Origin: an uncultured Christensenella sp.
Lineage (GTDB): Bacteria > Bacillota > Clostridia > Christensenellales > Borkfalkiaceae
Assembly: GCA_910586245.1 (NCBI GenBank)
Contig: CAJUFY010000013.1
Location: 1 to 17,064, forward strand
Direction: 5' to 3'
Length of the DNA: 17,064 bases
In this document: positions 1 through 6,875 of the stretch, piece by piece
Numbering within the stretch: position 1 is the stretch's first letter
Layout of the letters: every line of letters begins with the position of its first letter
The notes under the pieces: model-generated
Databases searched by the model: none
The model's input: the letters and a program-made list of their open reading frames with translations, nothing else
What the model was told of the DNA's origin: nothing
Position numbers and translations under genes: made by a program

Positions 1-44
1 AAATCCTGCTTGTATGCCCGTAAATCAAGGCTTTTTTGAGATAA

Positions 45-203
45 TCAACCATTTTGATGTAATAATTTAAGGTTTTTTTCTGTAATCGGCGCGTGTATCT
101 CAAAATCACCCGCTTCAAAGAATTTCCTCGTCCACTGGATGGATGTCTGGTTTTCGATCTGCCCTATGCGGTACAAATCCGCGCTGTATACCCGTATTTC
201 CAT
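45..203 (-). pseudogene. 5' fragment of a Gp37-like baseplate/tail protein
   Basis: Fifty-two codons starting ATG one base after the distal tail gene's stop and ending in TGA. The protein begins MEIRVYSADLYRIGQIENQ and continues through IQWTRKFFEAGDFEIHAP to ITEKNLKLL. I recognise this as the N-terminus of the siphovirus ReqiPepy6 Gp37-like family, which follows Dit in many Firmicutes siphophages and normally runs to several hundred residues. Here homology-like sequence stops after LKLL, and a TGA follows HQNG. The remaining 44 bases to the window edge contain no clear continuation in the same frame. It is therefore a truncated gene, or the real gene is cut by an attachment/recombination junction or an assembly join. 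The family call rests on pattern memory only, with no alignment. Confidence 0.6.
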
Positions 204-204
204 A

Positions 205-1086
205 TCAGACCCCCAAATACTGAAAACGATATGTTATCGTCACATTCATGTAATCGCGCCCGTTGTCGGCGGCGTATGTAAGGGTATTCTTCCCATGCAC
301 TAACTGAATAAAGTCCGACCCTTCATCTAAATATTGATTTATTTCTGTTTCTTCCCCGTCCTTTATCAGATAAACGTCTTTTTTGTCTGTGTGCGTCGTA
401 ATACGCACCGCTTCGCCGCTTCCGAGTACAAGCGGTGTGTCTTCCGTCCCGATCTTTATATATTCGCCCTGCTCGGCGTGGTATATCGCGGGATTTACGA
501 CCGCGCCCGTTGCTTCGATCAAAATTTCTATACCTATATAATCCGCTGCGCTGTCGTTTTCGATTGCTTTTGTGATTTCTGCGACGCGCTCCCCGAATGG
601 CTCTTTTTCTTCCTTAAATTCATGCGCCCACTCGAAGCACGGACGCCAACCTGCCATAGTAACGATTGTGTCTTCTTCGTCTTTGAAAAACGGGTCGTGA
701 CATTTCAGTGAAATGGTGGCGTACCTTATAACGCCATCGGGGTCTACGTCCACGTCTTCGACTATGTAGTTAATGACTCGCCGTTCGTCTTCTTCGACAT
801 AGGTTAAAAGCCCGCTTGTTTTTGGCTTGAAGCATTTATAAAGCAAGTTCCTGTTGTAAACGTGGTTTTCTGAAATATGCGCCGTAATGACGATATTTCT
901 TGCCTTTGTCACGCTTCCTTGGTATGTTTCCCCGTCGATCATGGTATTTTCTGACGAGGTTACTTTGTTTGATACTTTCATAACCCCGTCGATCTTTTCC
1001 AAAAAGAACGGGCTTTCTTCTCCATAATCGAAATAAACTTCGACCCCGTCTTCATTTCTGCAATAAACTGTCCTGTCTGCGCTCAT
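205..1086 (-). CDS. distal tail protein (Dit), Sipho_tail family
   Basis: A 293-residue protein directly downstream of the tape measure, where siphophages of Gram-positive bacteria encode Dit, the hexameric hub joining tail tube and baseplate. The N-terminal half (residues about 1-140) has the Sipho_tail pattern: a beta-rich start, the FFLEKIDG segment, then YQGSVTKARNIVIT and a KCFKPKTSGLLTY stretch followed by VEDVDVDP and KCHDPFF. These match the family's typical 'G..y....R.i.l...i' and 'dPFF' signatures. Residues 180-293 form a second beta-rich, galectin-like domain ending in NVTITYRFQYLGV. The ATG start abuts the tape-measure stop with no gap, implying translational coupling. Length fits the family. 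Confidence 0.85.
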   Translation of the reverse strand: MSADRTVYCRNEDGVEVYFDYGEESPFFLEKIDGVMKVSNKVTSSENTMIDGETYQGSVTKARNIVITAHISENHVYNRNLLYKCFKPKTSGLLTYVEEDERRVINYIVEDVDVDPDGVIRYATISLKCHDPFFKDEEDTIVTMAGWRPCFEWAHEFKEEKEPFGERVAEITKAIENDSAADYIGIEILIEATGAVVNPAIYHAEQGEYIKIGTEDTPLVLGSGEAVRITTHTDKKDVYLIKDGEETEINQYLDEGSDFIQLVHGKNTLTYAADNGRDYMNVTITYRFQYLGV

Positions 1087-4077
1087 TTACGCCCTTGCCC
1101 TCCGCATCCTTAATACCATGTTTTGTGTCTGGTTTCTTGCCTGCCGCGCAATTTCATAGGGCGATAATTCTTTCGGGCTTTGTATGTTGATATTCTGTAT
1201 AAAGTCGCCGCCCTGCTTCGCTCCTGCTGCCGACAGCGTTTCGCTTCTGTTTTTGTCTGATAGCGGCGTTACGATCGCCCCGCCACCCGTCATTGTGAGA
1301 AGTTCCGCGCCCGCTTCTCCGACGATTGCCTGTCCCCTGCTCAATACACCACCCTTTGCGAGTCTCGGGAGTGATACGCCCGACAAATTCCCGATGCTTA
1401 CGCCGGGGATTTCGTTAATCACTCCTATAACGCTGTTTATTGCATCTACGAACCCGTTTACGATATTCTCGATCGTACCGAATACCGCATTGCATGCGGA
1501 CTTGAATGCGCCCATAACGCCGTCTGCTACCTTTTGCCCCGCGTCTACGAAAATCGCCGTTATTTTCTGCCACAAATCAGAAAAGAACTGCGGAATTGAC
1601 GAAAACGCGTTTTTTACTGCTGCCGCCGCCGCATTAAATTTTTCCCGGAAGAACGAAGCCACGGTCGAAAACACGTTTTTTATTTCCGTCCACCTCGCCC
1701 CGAACCATTGACCGATTGCAGAAAAAGCATTATGTACTGCCGTTACTGCGCTTGTGAACATCGTGCCGAACCACGTCGCCACGGTAGCAAGGGCGTTCTG
1801 TATGTCCATCCAACGCGCGGCAAACCACTGACCGATTGTGGAAAAAGCGTTGTATACTGCCGTTACTGCGTTTGTGAACATGGTTGAAAACCACGTTGCC
1901 ACGTTTGCAAGGGCATTTTGTATGTCTGTCCAACGCGCGGCAAACCACTGACCGATTGTGGAAAAAATATTGCAAATTCCCGTGTATGCTTCATTAAACC
2001 GATCAGAAAACCATTGTCCGACCCCTTGAAAAATTCCGACGATCGTTTCCCAGATCCCCGAAAATAACGAAGAAAGAAACGTTCCTAACGCCGTTAAGAT
2101 ATTCATAACGAAGTCGACCGCGTTTTGAAGCGCTGCGCTTATGTATGAGAAAAAACCGTCAAAGTCGCCGTGAAGTAACGCTATTACGGCGTTTACGATA
2201 TTTGTCACAAAATCGACCGCGTTTGTTATTGCGCTGATGATAGACGGCATTGCTGCCATTATCCCGTCTACGATTTTCAAAATTCCGTCTATGATAAACT
2301 GAAAAACGGGTTGTAACGCTATCATTAGATTGTCGAAAGCTACTTTGAATTGTTCGAGCAGCGGTTTTACTTTTTCGATCATCGACTGGAAGGACTCTTT
2401 GACCTTCTCGACGGCACTATTGACTTTTTCCCTAAATTCGTCGTTCGTCTTGTAGAAATACACAAACGCCGCCACAAGTGCGCCGATCGCCGCGACGACA
2501 ATTCCTACGGGGGAAGCGATCGCCGCGATTGCACCTTTTAACCCGCCTAACTTCGGGATAACGCCGCCGATTTTTGATATAAGCCCGCCAAATCCGCTTG
2601 TTAGTTTGCCTATAGTCATAAGTACGGGGGATACCGCTGCAATGATCGCCCCGATCCTTATTATCATCTGTTTAGCCCCGTCGTCCAGATTCTTAAACCA
2701 CGAAGTAAAGTTTTTTATTTTCGTAATAATTCCGCTTATGATCGGCTGTAGCGATTTCATAAGCTCGCCCGCCAAATCCGCGCCTGCGACCTTCAAATTG
2801 TTTACTGCGACTTTCGCTTCGTCCCACGGGTCGAGCGTCGCGTTAAACGTATCTTCTACGACCGTCCCATAATCTGATAAAGACCCCGTAAGGTCTTCAA
2901 GCGAGAAACGCCCCTCGCGGATTGCCTGTGTCATTTCTGCCGCGCCTTTTTTTCCGAAAAGTTCCGTCGCAATCTGCAGCGCTTCCGTCTCGCTCGACGC
3001 GTTCTTTATATCCGCTATTGTTTCCGTTAATGCTTCGTCAAGGGTTTTTCCTTCTGCCGTCGCGTTCTGCTGTGCCTTTTTCAGCCCTGCAAGTGCAGTT
3101 GTGGTGTCAACTCCCGACGCTTCAAACTGCGCAAGCAGATTTACGGACTCCGTAAGGTCAAGCCCCATTTCTTTAAGTGTTGCGCCGTTTGTGTTTAGGG
3201 CGTTTTCTAATACTTCCATAGAAAGCCCCGTGTCCTGCCCCGCTTTCGTCATAAGACCTAATACGGCGGTCGCGTCTTTGCTATCAACGCCGAATTTTGT
3301 CATAATCGCGTCTACGCTGTCAATCGCCGTGTTTAGGTCTGTGCCGTTTATTTCCGCAAAACGGATAAAATCTTTAGAAAGTTCTTCGCACGCGTCACCC
3401 GTAAGCCCAAAACGCGTATTTACTTCCCCGATTGCAATTCCCGCGTCCTCTGCCGATGTCGGCAAAGAAGAAAATACGTCGTCTACTTGCTCGGTTAAAT
3501 CTTCTAACGCTTCGCCCGTTGCGCCCGTTTTGGTTATGACAATGTCGTAACCCTTGTCCATTTCCATAAGCGAAGCGACCGACGCCGCGCCTAATGCCGT
3601 TGCCGCCGCCGATACGGGCGCAAATGCTTTTCCTGCGCCCGTGATCTTGTCGCCTATGCCCGAAACCTTCCCGCCTATTTCCTCGAATTTTGCCCCTACT
3701 GCGTCCGCTGCGCCGTGTACGTTCTTTAATTCATCTTCAAGGCGTTTTAACTCGTTTTCGGTACTAATTATCTCCGTTTCTATTGCGCGGTATTGTTCCG
3801 CGCTCATTTCCCCCTTGTCAAACGCTTCTTTCGCCTTTTCCTGCGCTTCCTTTAGGGTCGTTAATTTCTCTTTTGTATTCTCTACCGCATCCGATAGTAA
3901 TTCCTGCTTTTTCCTCGCCGCTTCCATGTTTGTCGGGTCGAGTTTAAGGGCTGTGTTTACCGCTTTTAGCTGTTCTTGCAGCGATTTAGCGATCTTTTCG
4001 TTGCCCTTTAACGCTTGGTCAAGTTTTTGTGTTGACCCGCCGATCTCTATCGTTATTCCCTTGATATTATTTCCCAT
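1087..4077 (-). CDS. tail tape measure protein
   Basis: A 996-residue protein that sets tail length and is ejected with the DNA. Residues about 10-130 are strongly helical and charged (coiled coil, with AKSLQEQLKAVNTALKLDP near the N-terminus, a common start for TMPs of this group). Residues about 150-470 carry the phage minor-tail/TP901 tape-measure core, including MEMDKGYDIVITKTGATGE and AQFEASGVDTTTALAGLKKA. Hydrophobic segments lie around residues 470-495 and 515-545 (SPVGIVVAAIGALVAAFVYF), plausible membrane-inserting helices. Residues about 650-830 are Trp/Phe-rich repeats (IGQWFAARW). The C-terminus has a loop-rich VSLPRLAKGG segment. No peptidase domain was recognised. The start overlaps the chaperone extension by 11 bases, with GAAAGG upstream. 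Confidence 0.93.
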   Translation of the reverse strand: MGNNIKGITIEIGGSTQKLDQALKGNEKIAKSLQEQLKAVNTALKLDPTNMEAARKKQELLSDAVENTKEKLTTLKEAQEKAKEAFDKGEMSAEQYRAIETEIISTENELKRLEDELKNVHGAADAVGAKFEEIGGKVSGIGDKITGAGKAFAPVSAAATALGAASVASLMEMDKGYDIVITKTGATGEALEDLTEQVDDVFSSLPTSAEDAGIAIGEVNTRFGLTGDACEELSKDFIRFAEINGTDLNTAIDSVDAIMTKFGVDSKDATAVLGLMTKAGQDTGLSMEVLENALNTNGATLKEMGLDLTESVNLLAQFEASGVDTTTALAGLKKAQQNATAEGKTLDEALTETIADIKNASSETEALQIATELFGKKGAAEMTQAIREGRFSLEDLTGSLSDYGTVVEDTFNATLDPWDEAKVAVNNLKVAGADLAGELMKSLQPIISGIITKIKNFTSWFKNLDDGAKQMIIRIGAIIAAVSPVLMTIGKLTSGFGGLISKIGGVIPKLGGLKGAIAAIASPVGIVVAAIGALVAAFVYFYKTNDEFREKVNSAVEKVKESFQSMIEKVKPLLEQFKVAFDNLMIALQPVFQFIIDGILKIVDGIMAAMPSIISAITNAVDFVTNIVNAVIALLHGDFDGFFSYISAALQNAVDFVMNILTALGTFLSSLFSGIWETIVGIFQGVGQWFSDRFNEAYTGICNIFSTIGQWFAARWTDIQNALANVATWFSTMFTNAVTAVYNAFSTIGQWFAARWMDIQNALATVATWFGTMFTSAVTAVHNAFSAIGQWFGARWTEIKNVFSTVASFFREKFNAAAAAVKNAFSSIPQFFSDLWQKITAIFVDAGQKVADGVMGAFKSACNAVFGTIENIVNGFVDAINSVIGVINEIPGVSIGNLSGVSLPRLAKGGVLSRGQAIVGEAGAELLTMTGGGAIVTPLSDKNRSETLSAAGAKQGGDFIQNINIQSPKELSPYEIARQARNQTQNMVLRMRRARA
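1711..1950 (-). repeat. 120-bp tandem repeat in the tape measure gene
   Basis: Two adjacent 120-base units (from 1711 and from 1831) match at about 102 of 120 positions by hand comparison. A third unit starts at 1951 and a weaker one lies before 1711. Each unit encodes 40 residues, with IGQWFAARW, DIQNALA and AVTAV as landmarks. The repeats stay in frame, so gain or loss of a unit would change tail length without disrupting the protein. Confidence 0.9.
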
Positions 4078-4354
4078 GTTTCGCGCCTTTCCCGAACTTA
4101 TCCCGTAACGCGTTTCTGTCTGATTTCGTCTGTGTCATTCTCCAACAGTTTTCAAGGTATTTTCGCCCGTCCTCAGTCTGATTTAGGTTGAAAATATACG
4201 CTTCGCGGACGAAGAAAAGATATTCGTCAAAGTCCATTTCTTCTACCTGCCAATAATTCAGCCCCGTATAAGAAATGACTAAATGTTCACTTTCGGTTTC
4301 TGGTTTGTAATAATATTTTTGCTTTTCGCCCCCTGCGTAGTAGGGCAATTTCAG
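4067..4354 (-). CDS. tail assembly chaperone extension (gpT-like part), made by -1 frameshift
   Basis: The open frame downstream of and -1 to the gpG-like gene. Read from the slip site it gives LK-LPYYAGGEKQKYYY and so on, 95 residues, ending KFGKGAKHGK just after the tape measure start. It holds an aromatic, acidic region (VEEMDFDEYLFFVREAYIFN) like the second chaperone ORF of Gram-positive siphophages. The only internal start is a TTG at 4348 with no visible Shine-Dalgarno sequence. The -1 frame is open well upstream of that TTG, which favours production only as a gpG-gpT fusion of about 204 residues (positions 4680 to 4354, then 4354 to 4067). Chaperone function is inferred from position and architecture: it would bind the tape measure during tail assembly. 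Confidence 0.8.
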   Translation of the reverse strand: MKLPYYAGGEKQKYYYKPETESEHLVISYTGLNYWQVEEMDFDEYLFFVREAYIFNLNQTEDGRKYLENCWRMTQTKSDRNALRDKFGKGAKHGK

Positions 4355-4360
4355 TTTGGG
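4331..4360 (-). promoter_or_regulatory. programmed -1 ribosomal frameshift site
   Basis: On the minus strand the gpG-like frame ends GAC CCA AAC TGA, giving the canonical X XXY YYZ heptamer C CCA AAC at 4354-4360, directly before the stop. Eight bases later a short hairpin is possible: CCCT and AGGG arms at 4342-4345 and 4331-4334, with a 7-base loop. Slipping back one base at AAC reads CTG AAA TTG and enters the open downstream frame. The hairpin is weak on its own. Slippery site, stop position and open -1 frame together make the call strong. Confidence 0.85.
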
Positions 4361-4680
4361 TCTTCCGTTACCCCGCCCACAAAAATATAAAACTGCTTTA
4401 TAAACTCCGTCATTTCCTCAATGTCGTAATTGCCAACCATGTATTCTGTTGTTACCGTTTCTTTGTTCAAATTGTGGGACAATGTTTCCGCGCACAATGC
4501 GCCGTATGTGTCCATTACGTCATTTATTTCCACTTCGTTCTGATCCAAATTCTGTAACGCCGATAATTTGTCGAAGGTTTTCTTCATCGGCATTTTTACC
4601 TGTAATTTGCGTCCGTCCTTTAATTTGACGTTAAAAAACGATCTCTTAATTTTGTTAAAGTCAAATGATACATTAGCCAT
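4351..4680 (-). CDS. tail assembly chaperone (gpG-like)
   Basis: A 109-residue protein between the major tail protein and the tape measure, the standard location for gpG-like chaperones. It starts MANVSFDFNKIKRSFFNVKL with a beta-rich N-terminus (VKLKDGRKLQVKMPMKKTF), followed by a helical C-terminus (NYDIEEMTEFIKQFYIFVGG). ATG follows AAAGGGGTCACAAC, a strong ribosome binding site. The stop lies within the frameshift signal, so most ribosomes should give this short form and a minority the fusion. The role is inferred from location and the frameshift architecture. Confidence 0.85.
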   Translation of the reverse strand: MANVSFDFNKIKRSFFNVKLKDGRKLQVKMPMKKTFDKLSALQNLDQNEVEINDVMDTYGALCAETLSHNLNKETVTTEYMVGNYDIEEMTEFIKQFYIFVGGVTEDPN

Positions 4681-4711
4681 GTTGTGACCCCTTTCTTCGT
4701 GTTTTTTCTCT

Positions 4712-4755
4712 GAAAAACTAACGGCGGCGCGGGTTTATGTCTGCCCGCCCCGCCG
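4712..4755 (-). terminator. intrinsic terminator after the major tail protein gene
   Basis: On the minus strand a GC-rich stem forms from CGGCGG (plus 4750-4755, read in reverse) and CCGCCG (4722-4727), continued by CGGG/CCCG (4744-4747 with 4730-4733) after a 2-base internal mismatch, with a 10-base loop. TTAGTTTTT follows. It lies in the 117-base gap between the major tail protein and the chaperone gene. It probably lowers tape-measure and tail-tip expression relative to the very abundant tube and capsid proteins. Confidence 0.75.
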
Positions 4756-4797
4756 CTACCGTTTGTCGTGGTTTATTCGGGCTATACGGCGTCTTTT

Positions 4798-5451
4798 TTA
4801 ATCGCCCGCCGTGTCGTCCGCGCCGCTTTCTTCGCCGCCCTCATTGCCGCCGCTACCGCCGTTGTCGCCGCTGTCCTGCTGTCCGCCGACCTCGACAATT
4901 TCCTCGGTGTAGACAATCAGTGTTCCCTCGCCGTCCATAGGCAGCGCGTGAAATTCCGCGTCGACGACGGTTTCGGTGTCTTTGGCGAATGAAAGCGAAA
5001 AGCCCGCCTGATTCTGCCCGATAATCATTAAGTAAATATCGCCGTCTGCTGCGTCGACGTGGTGGAAGCAAATAACATATTTTGCGCCCCTCGCGTTTCC
5101 TGCGCCGCCGACCTTTACTACGCGGTATTTCTTCCCTTTGTCTGCGGTTTCACGCTCTGATACGCGGGCGGTGTCGCACAGCTTCGCAAGCGTGTTTCCC
5201 GTAAAGGTCATAATGCCCGATTTCAATGTTACTTCTTCGTCCGTGACAACCGTCTTTGCGACCTTTCCCATATCGTCTTTGGCTTCGTAAAACTCGGGCG
5301 CGTATTCGATCGTCGCGCCGCCCTTGATGTAGGCGAAAAGCGTGTCGTCTTTACAAAAGTCTTCGGGGTTCGGGATTGCCTGTCCTTTTGTGAACGTCGC
5401 AACGTGAATATAGCCCGACCCCAAGATAATCCTTTCTGCTTCTGCTGCCAT
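4798..5451 (-). CDS. major tail (tube) protein
   Basis: A 217-residue protein with the look of a siphophage tail tube subunit. It has beta strands from GSGYIHVATF through GATIEYAPEFYEAKDDMGKV and TDEEVTLKSGIMTFTGNTL, then AKYVICFHHVDAADGDIYLMIIGQNQAGFSLSFA, ending with a strand-rich EFHALPMDGEGTLIVYTEEI. The last 30 residues (about 188-217) are a Gly/Asp/Glu-rich, probably disordered tail (DSGDNGGSGGNEGGEESG). It sits between the tail completion gene and the chaperone pair, as expected. ATG follows AAAGGGGTAAATGAGAA. A strong terminator follows it. Confidence 0.87.
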   Translation of the reverse strand: MAAEAERIILGSGYIHVATFTKGQAIPNPEDFCKDDTLFAYIKGGATIEYAPEFYEAKDDMGKVAKTVVTDEEVTLKSGIMTFTGNTLAKLCDTARVSERETADKGKKYRVVKVGGAGNARGAKYVICFHHVDAADGDIYLMIIGQNQAGFSLSFAKDTETVVDAEFHALPMDGEGTLIVYTEEIVEVGGQQDSGDNGGSGGNEGGEESGADDTAGD

Positions 5452-5458
5452 TTCTCAT

Positions 5459-5815
5459 TTACCCCTTTCTTACTTTTTCTTTGATCGTAAAATCATAAGC
5501 CGTCTGCGTCATATTCTCTTCGCGGATAAAGTTTTGACTTTTGGTGTAGTCCACATCGAAGAATACTTTTTTTTCAAATTGCGCAATCGCTTCCAAATCT
5601 GCCGCGCTTGGCTTTCGATCGGTGTATAATTCAATCGCTCCGTCCGTTGTCTTCAACCGCACCGCGTCGTCTGAACCTGTGAAATGCTCAATCCGCGTAT
5701 AACACACGAAAGGCAATGTCGGCGCGGGGTTCTGTTTCGTTATGACAAATTCGTTTTCGGCTATCGGGTAGCCGCACTCCGCCGCCCGTTTTATGATCTC
5801 GTCAAATGTTGGCAT
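5459..5815 (-). CDS. tail completion / tail terminator protein
   Basis: A 118-residue protein in the head-tail joining cluster, between the gp10-like protein and the major tail protein, the usual slot for the tail terminator (lambda gpU/SPP1 gp17-like). Recognisable pattern: PTLPFVCYTRIEHFTGSDD, then GAIELYTDRKPSAADLEAI and VFFDVDYTKSQNFIREENMTQTAYDFTI, typical of small tail completion proteins in Clostridia prophages. ATG follows a GGGGGGCGCGAT stretch, 11 bases after the preceding TAG. The assignment relies on position and general pattern rather than a catalytic motif. Confidence 0.72.
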   Translation of the reverse strand: MPTFDEIIKRAAECGYPIAENEFVITKQNPAPTLPFVCYTRIEHFTGSDDAVRLKTTDGAIELYTDRKPSAADLEAIAQFEKKVFFDVDYTKSQNFIREENMTQTAYDFTIKEKVRKG

Positions 5816-5826
5816 ATCGCGCCCCC

Positions 5827-6240
5827 CTAACCTTTGTTATTTACTGTTCTGACCGCTTCTTCAATCTTTCTTACCGCTTCGCGTTCAATCTTGTTTTCCG
5901 CGTCCGACCAATGCGGGAAAGCCCGCGTTTTTCGCTTGCCGTCCCTCGTTAAATGTCCGTGTTCGAGTAAGTGCGTGATCTGATAACGTTTTTTGTTGTA
6001 TATCGTGTAACTTTGTGCGCCGACTATGCTTTGCGCATTCTTGCGCTGTTTTACGGCAAAATTCTTTGAATATTGCCCCGTGCGGTCGTGGTACGGGTGT
6101 ACCCGCTTCAATTCGTCCACCCCTGCGTCCGCAAGTTCCTTGTAAGCCGCATTTAATTCTTCCGTTAATGCCGTGCTATATTCCGAAAGCTGATTTTTCA
6201 ACGCTTCCGCAAGTTGGTCGTATGCAATTTTAACTACCAT
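5827..6240 (-). CDS. HK97 gp10-like head-tail/tail-joining protein
   Basis: A 137-residue protein with the HK97-gp10_like pattern: a helical N-terminus (YDQLAEALKNQLSEYSTALTEEL), then HPYHDRTGQYSKNFAVKQRKN, the hallmark KRYQITHLLEHGHLTRDGKR, and a helical C-terminus. It overlaps the end of the adaptor/stopper gene by 11 bases, consistent with coupled translation. It likely acts in the neck, or in closing the tail end that meets the head. It ends with a TAG codon. Confidence 0.85.
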   Translation of the reverse strand: MVVKIAYDQLAEALKNQLSEYSTALTEELNAAYKELADAGVDELKRVHPYHDRTGQYSKNFAVKQRKNAQSIVGAQSYTIYNKKRYQITHLLEHGHLTRDGKRKTRAFPHWSDAENKIEREAVRKIEEAVRTVNNKG

Positions 6241-6853
6241 TTCCCGCCCTTTCCGCTGCGTAAAGTTCGGTCTTGTCGTCGCTTCGTGCGCCGTATGTCC
6301 GATAAATGGAAAGCCGCCGCCCGTTATACTCGACTTCTTCCTGCCCGTCGTATTCAGCCGCCCAAACCGTGAATTTATATTCCGCTTTCATGCCCTGCTG
6401 CCCCGCTGCTTCGTACTCGTCGCGCCCCACGGGGTCGACCTCGGCAAAGACCGCCGTCCTTACGTCTTCGTCTGCGCTGCTGCCAACGCTTATAAGTATC
6501 AAATTTGTGTCCGTATTTTCGCCGCTTTCTGCTTCTTCGTCCGTTTCTTTTTCCTCTGGCGGCATTTCGGCTCTATACTTCGATACGATCTTGATTTTTG
6601 TCAAAACCATGTTGTAAATTCCGATCAGCGTTTCGTAATTTCCCGAAATACTGTAATTTGCTTTCACATAGGATAAAACCGCTTCGATGATAAGCGGGTC
6701 GGTGGGCGCGGCAAGCCATGAAGAATGAACGCCGATTCTTTCCAGATCCGACAACGCCGTTTCGACAAGCCTTTGCACATCTGCGTCAAGCCCATCTTTT
6801 GCCGTTTTCCTCACTCTTAATCTTGCCGCGTCTAATAACTCCGCTTTTGTCAT
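6230..6853 (-). CDS. fused head-tail adaptor and head-closure (stopper) protein
   Basis: A 207-residue protein in the position normally held by two separate connector genes. Residues 1-95 are helical (AELLDAARLRVR through DPLIIEAVLSYVKANYSISGN to ETLIGIYNMVLTKIKI), matching the gp6/gp15-like DNA-packaging adaptor family. Residues 96-117 form an acidic linker (PPEEKETDEEAESGENTDTN). Residues 118-207 look like the beta-rich head-closure/stopper family: EYKFTVWAAEYDGQEEVEYNGRRLSIYRTY, ending in TELYAAERAG. No stop or frameshift separates the halves. The ATG is preceded by AGGGGGCAAGGG. The two-domain reading is based on motif recall and could be tested by structure prediction. Confidence 0.78.
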   Translation of the reverse strand: MTKAELLDAARLRVRKTAKDGLDADVQRLVETALSDLERIGVHSSWLAAPTDPLIIEAVLSYVKANYSISGNYETLIGIYNMVLTKIKIVSKYRAEMPPEEKETDEEAESGENTDTNLILISVGSSADEDVRTAVFAEVDPVGRDEYEAAGQQGMKAEYKFTVWAAEYDGQEEVEYNGRRLSIYRTYGARSDDKTELYAAERAGNGS

Positions 6854-6875
6854 TTAACCCTTGCCCCCTACGATA

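Noticed and set aside
1730..1975. Minus-strand 81-codon frame with internal repeats (RFFHNRSVVCRALD)
   Set aside because: It is an alternative frame of the tape measure 120-bp repeats; the repetition comes from the DNA, not from a separate gene.
3554..4108. Long plus-strand open frame (184 codons) opposite the tape measure start, and similar ones at 3101-3550 and 1184-1711
   Set aside because: They lie wholly antisense to the tape measure, are Ser/Ala/Pro-rich as expected from reverse reading of its codons, and lack ribosome binding sites.
4067..4348. Independent gene starting at the TTG at 4348
   Set aside because: There is no Shine-Dalgarno sequence before the TTG, and the frame is open upstream through a canonical slip site, so frameshift expression is the better explanation.
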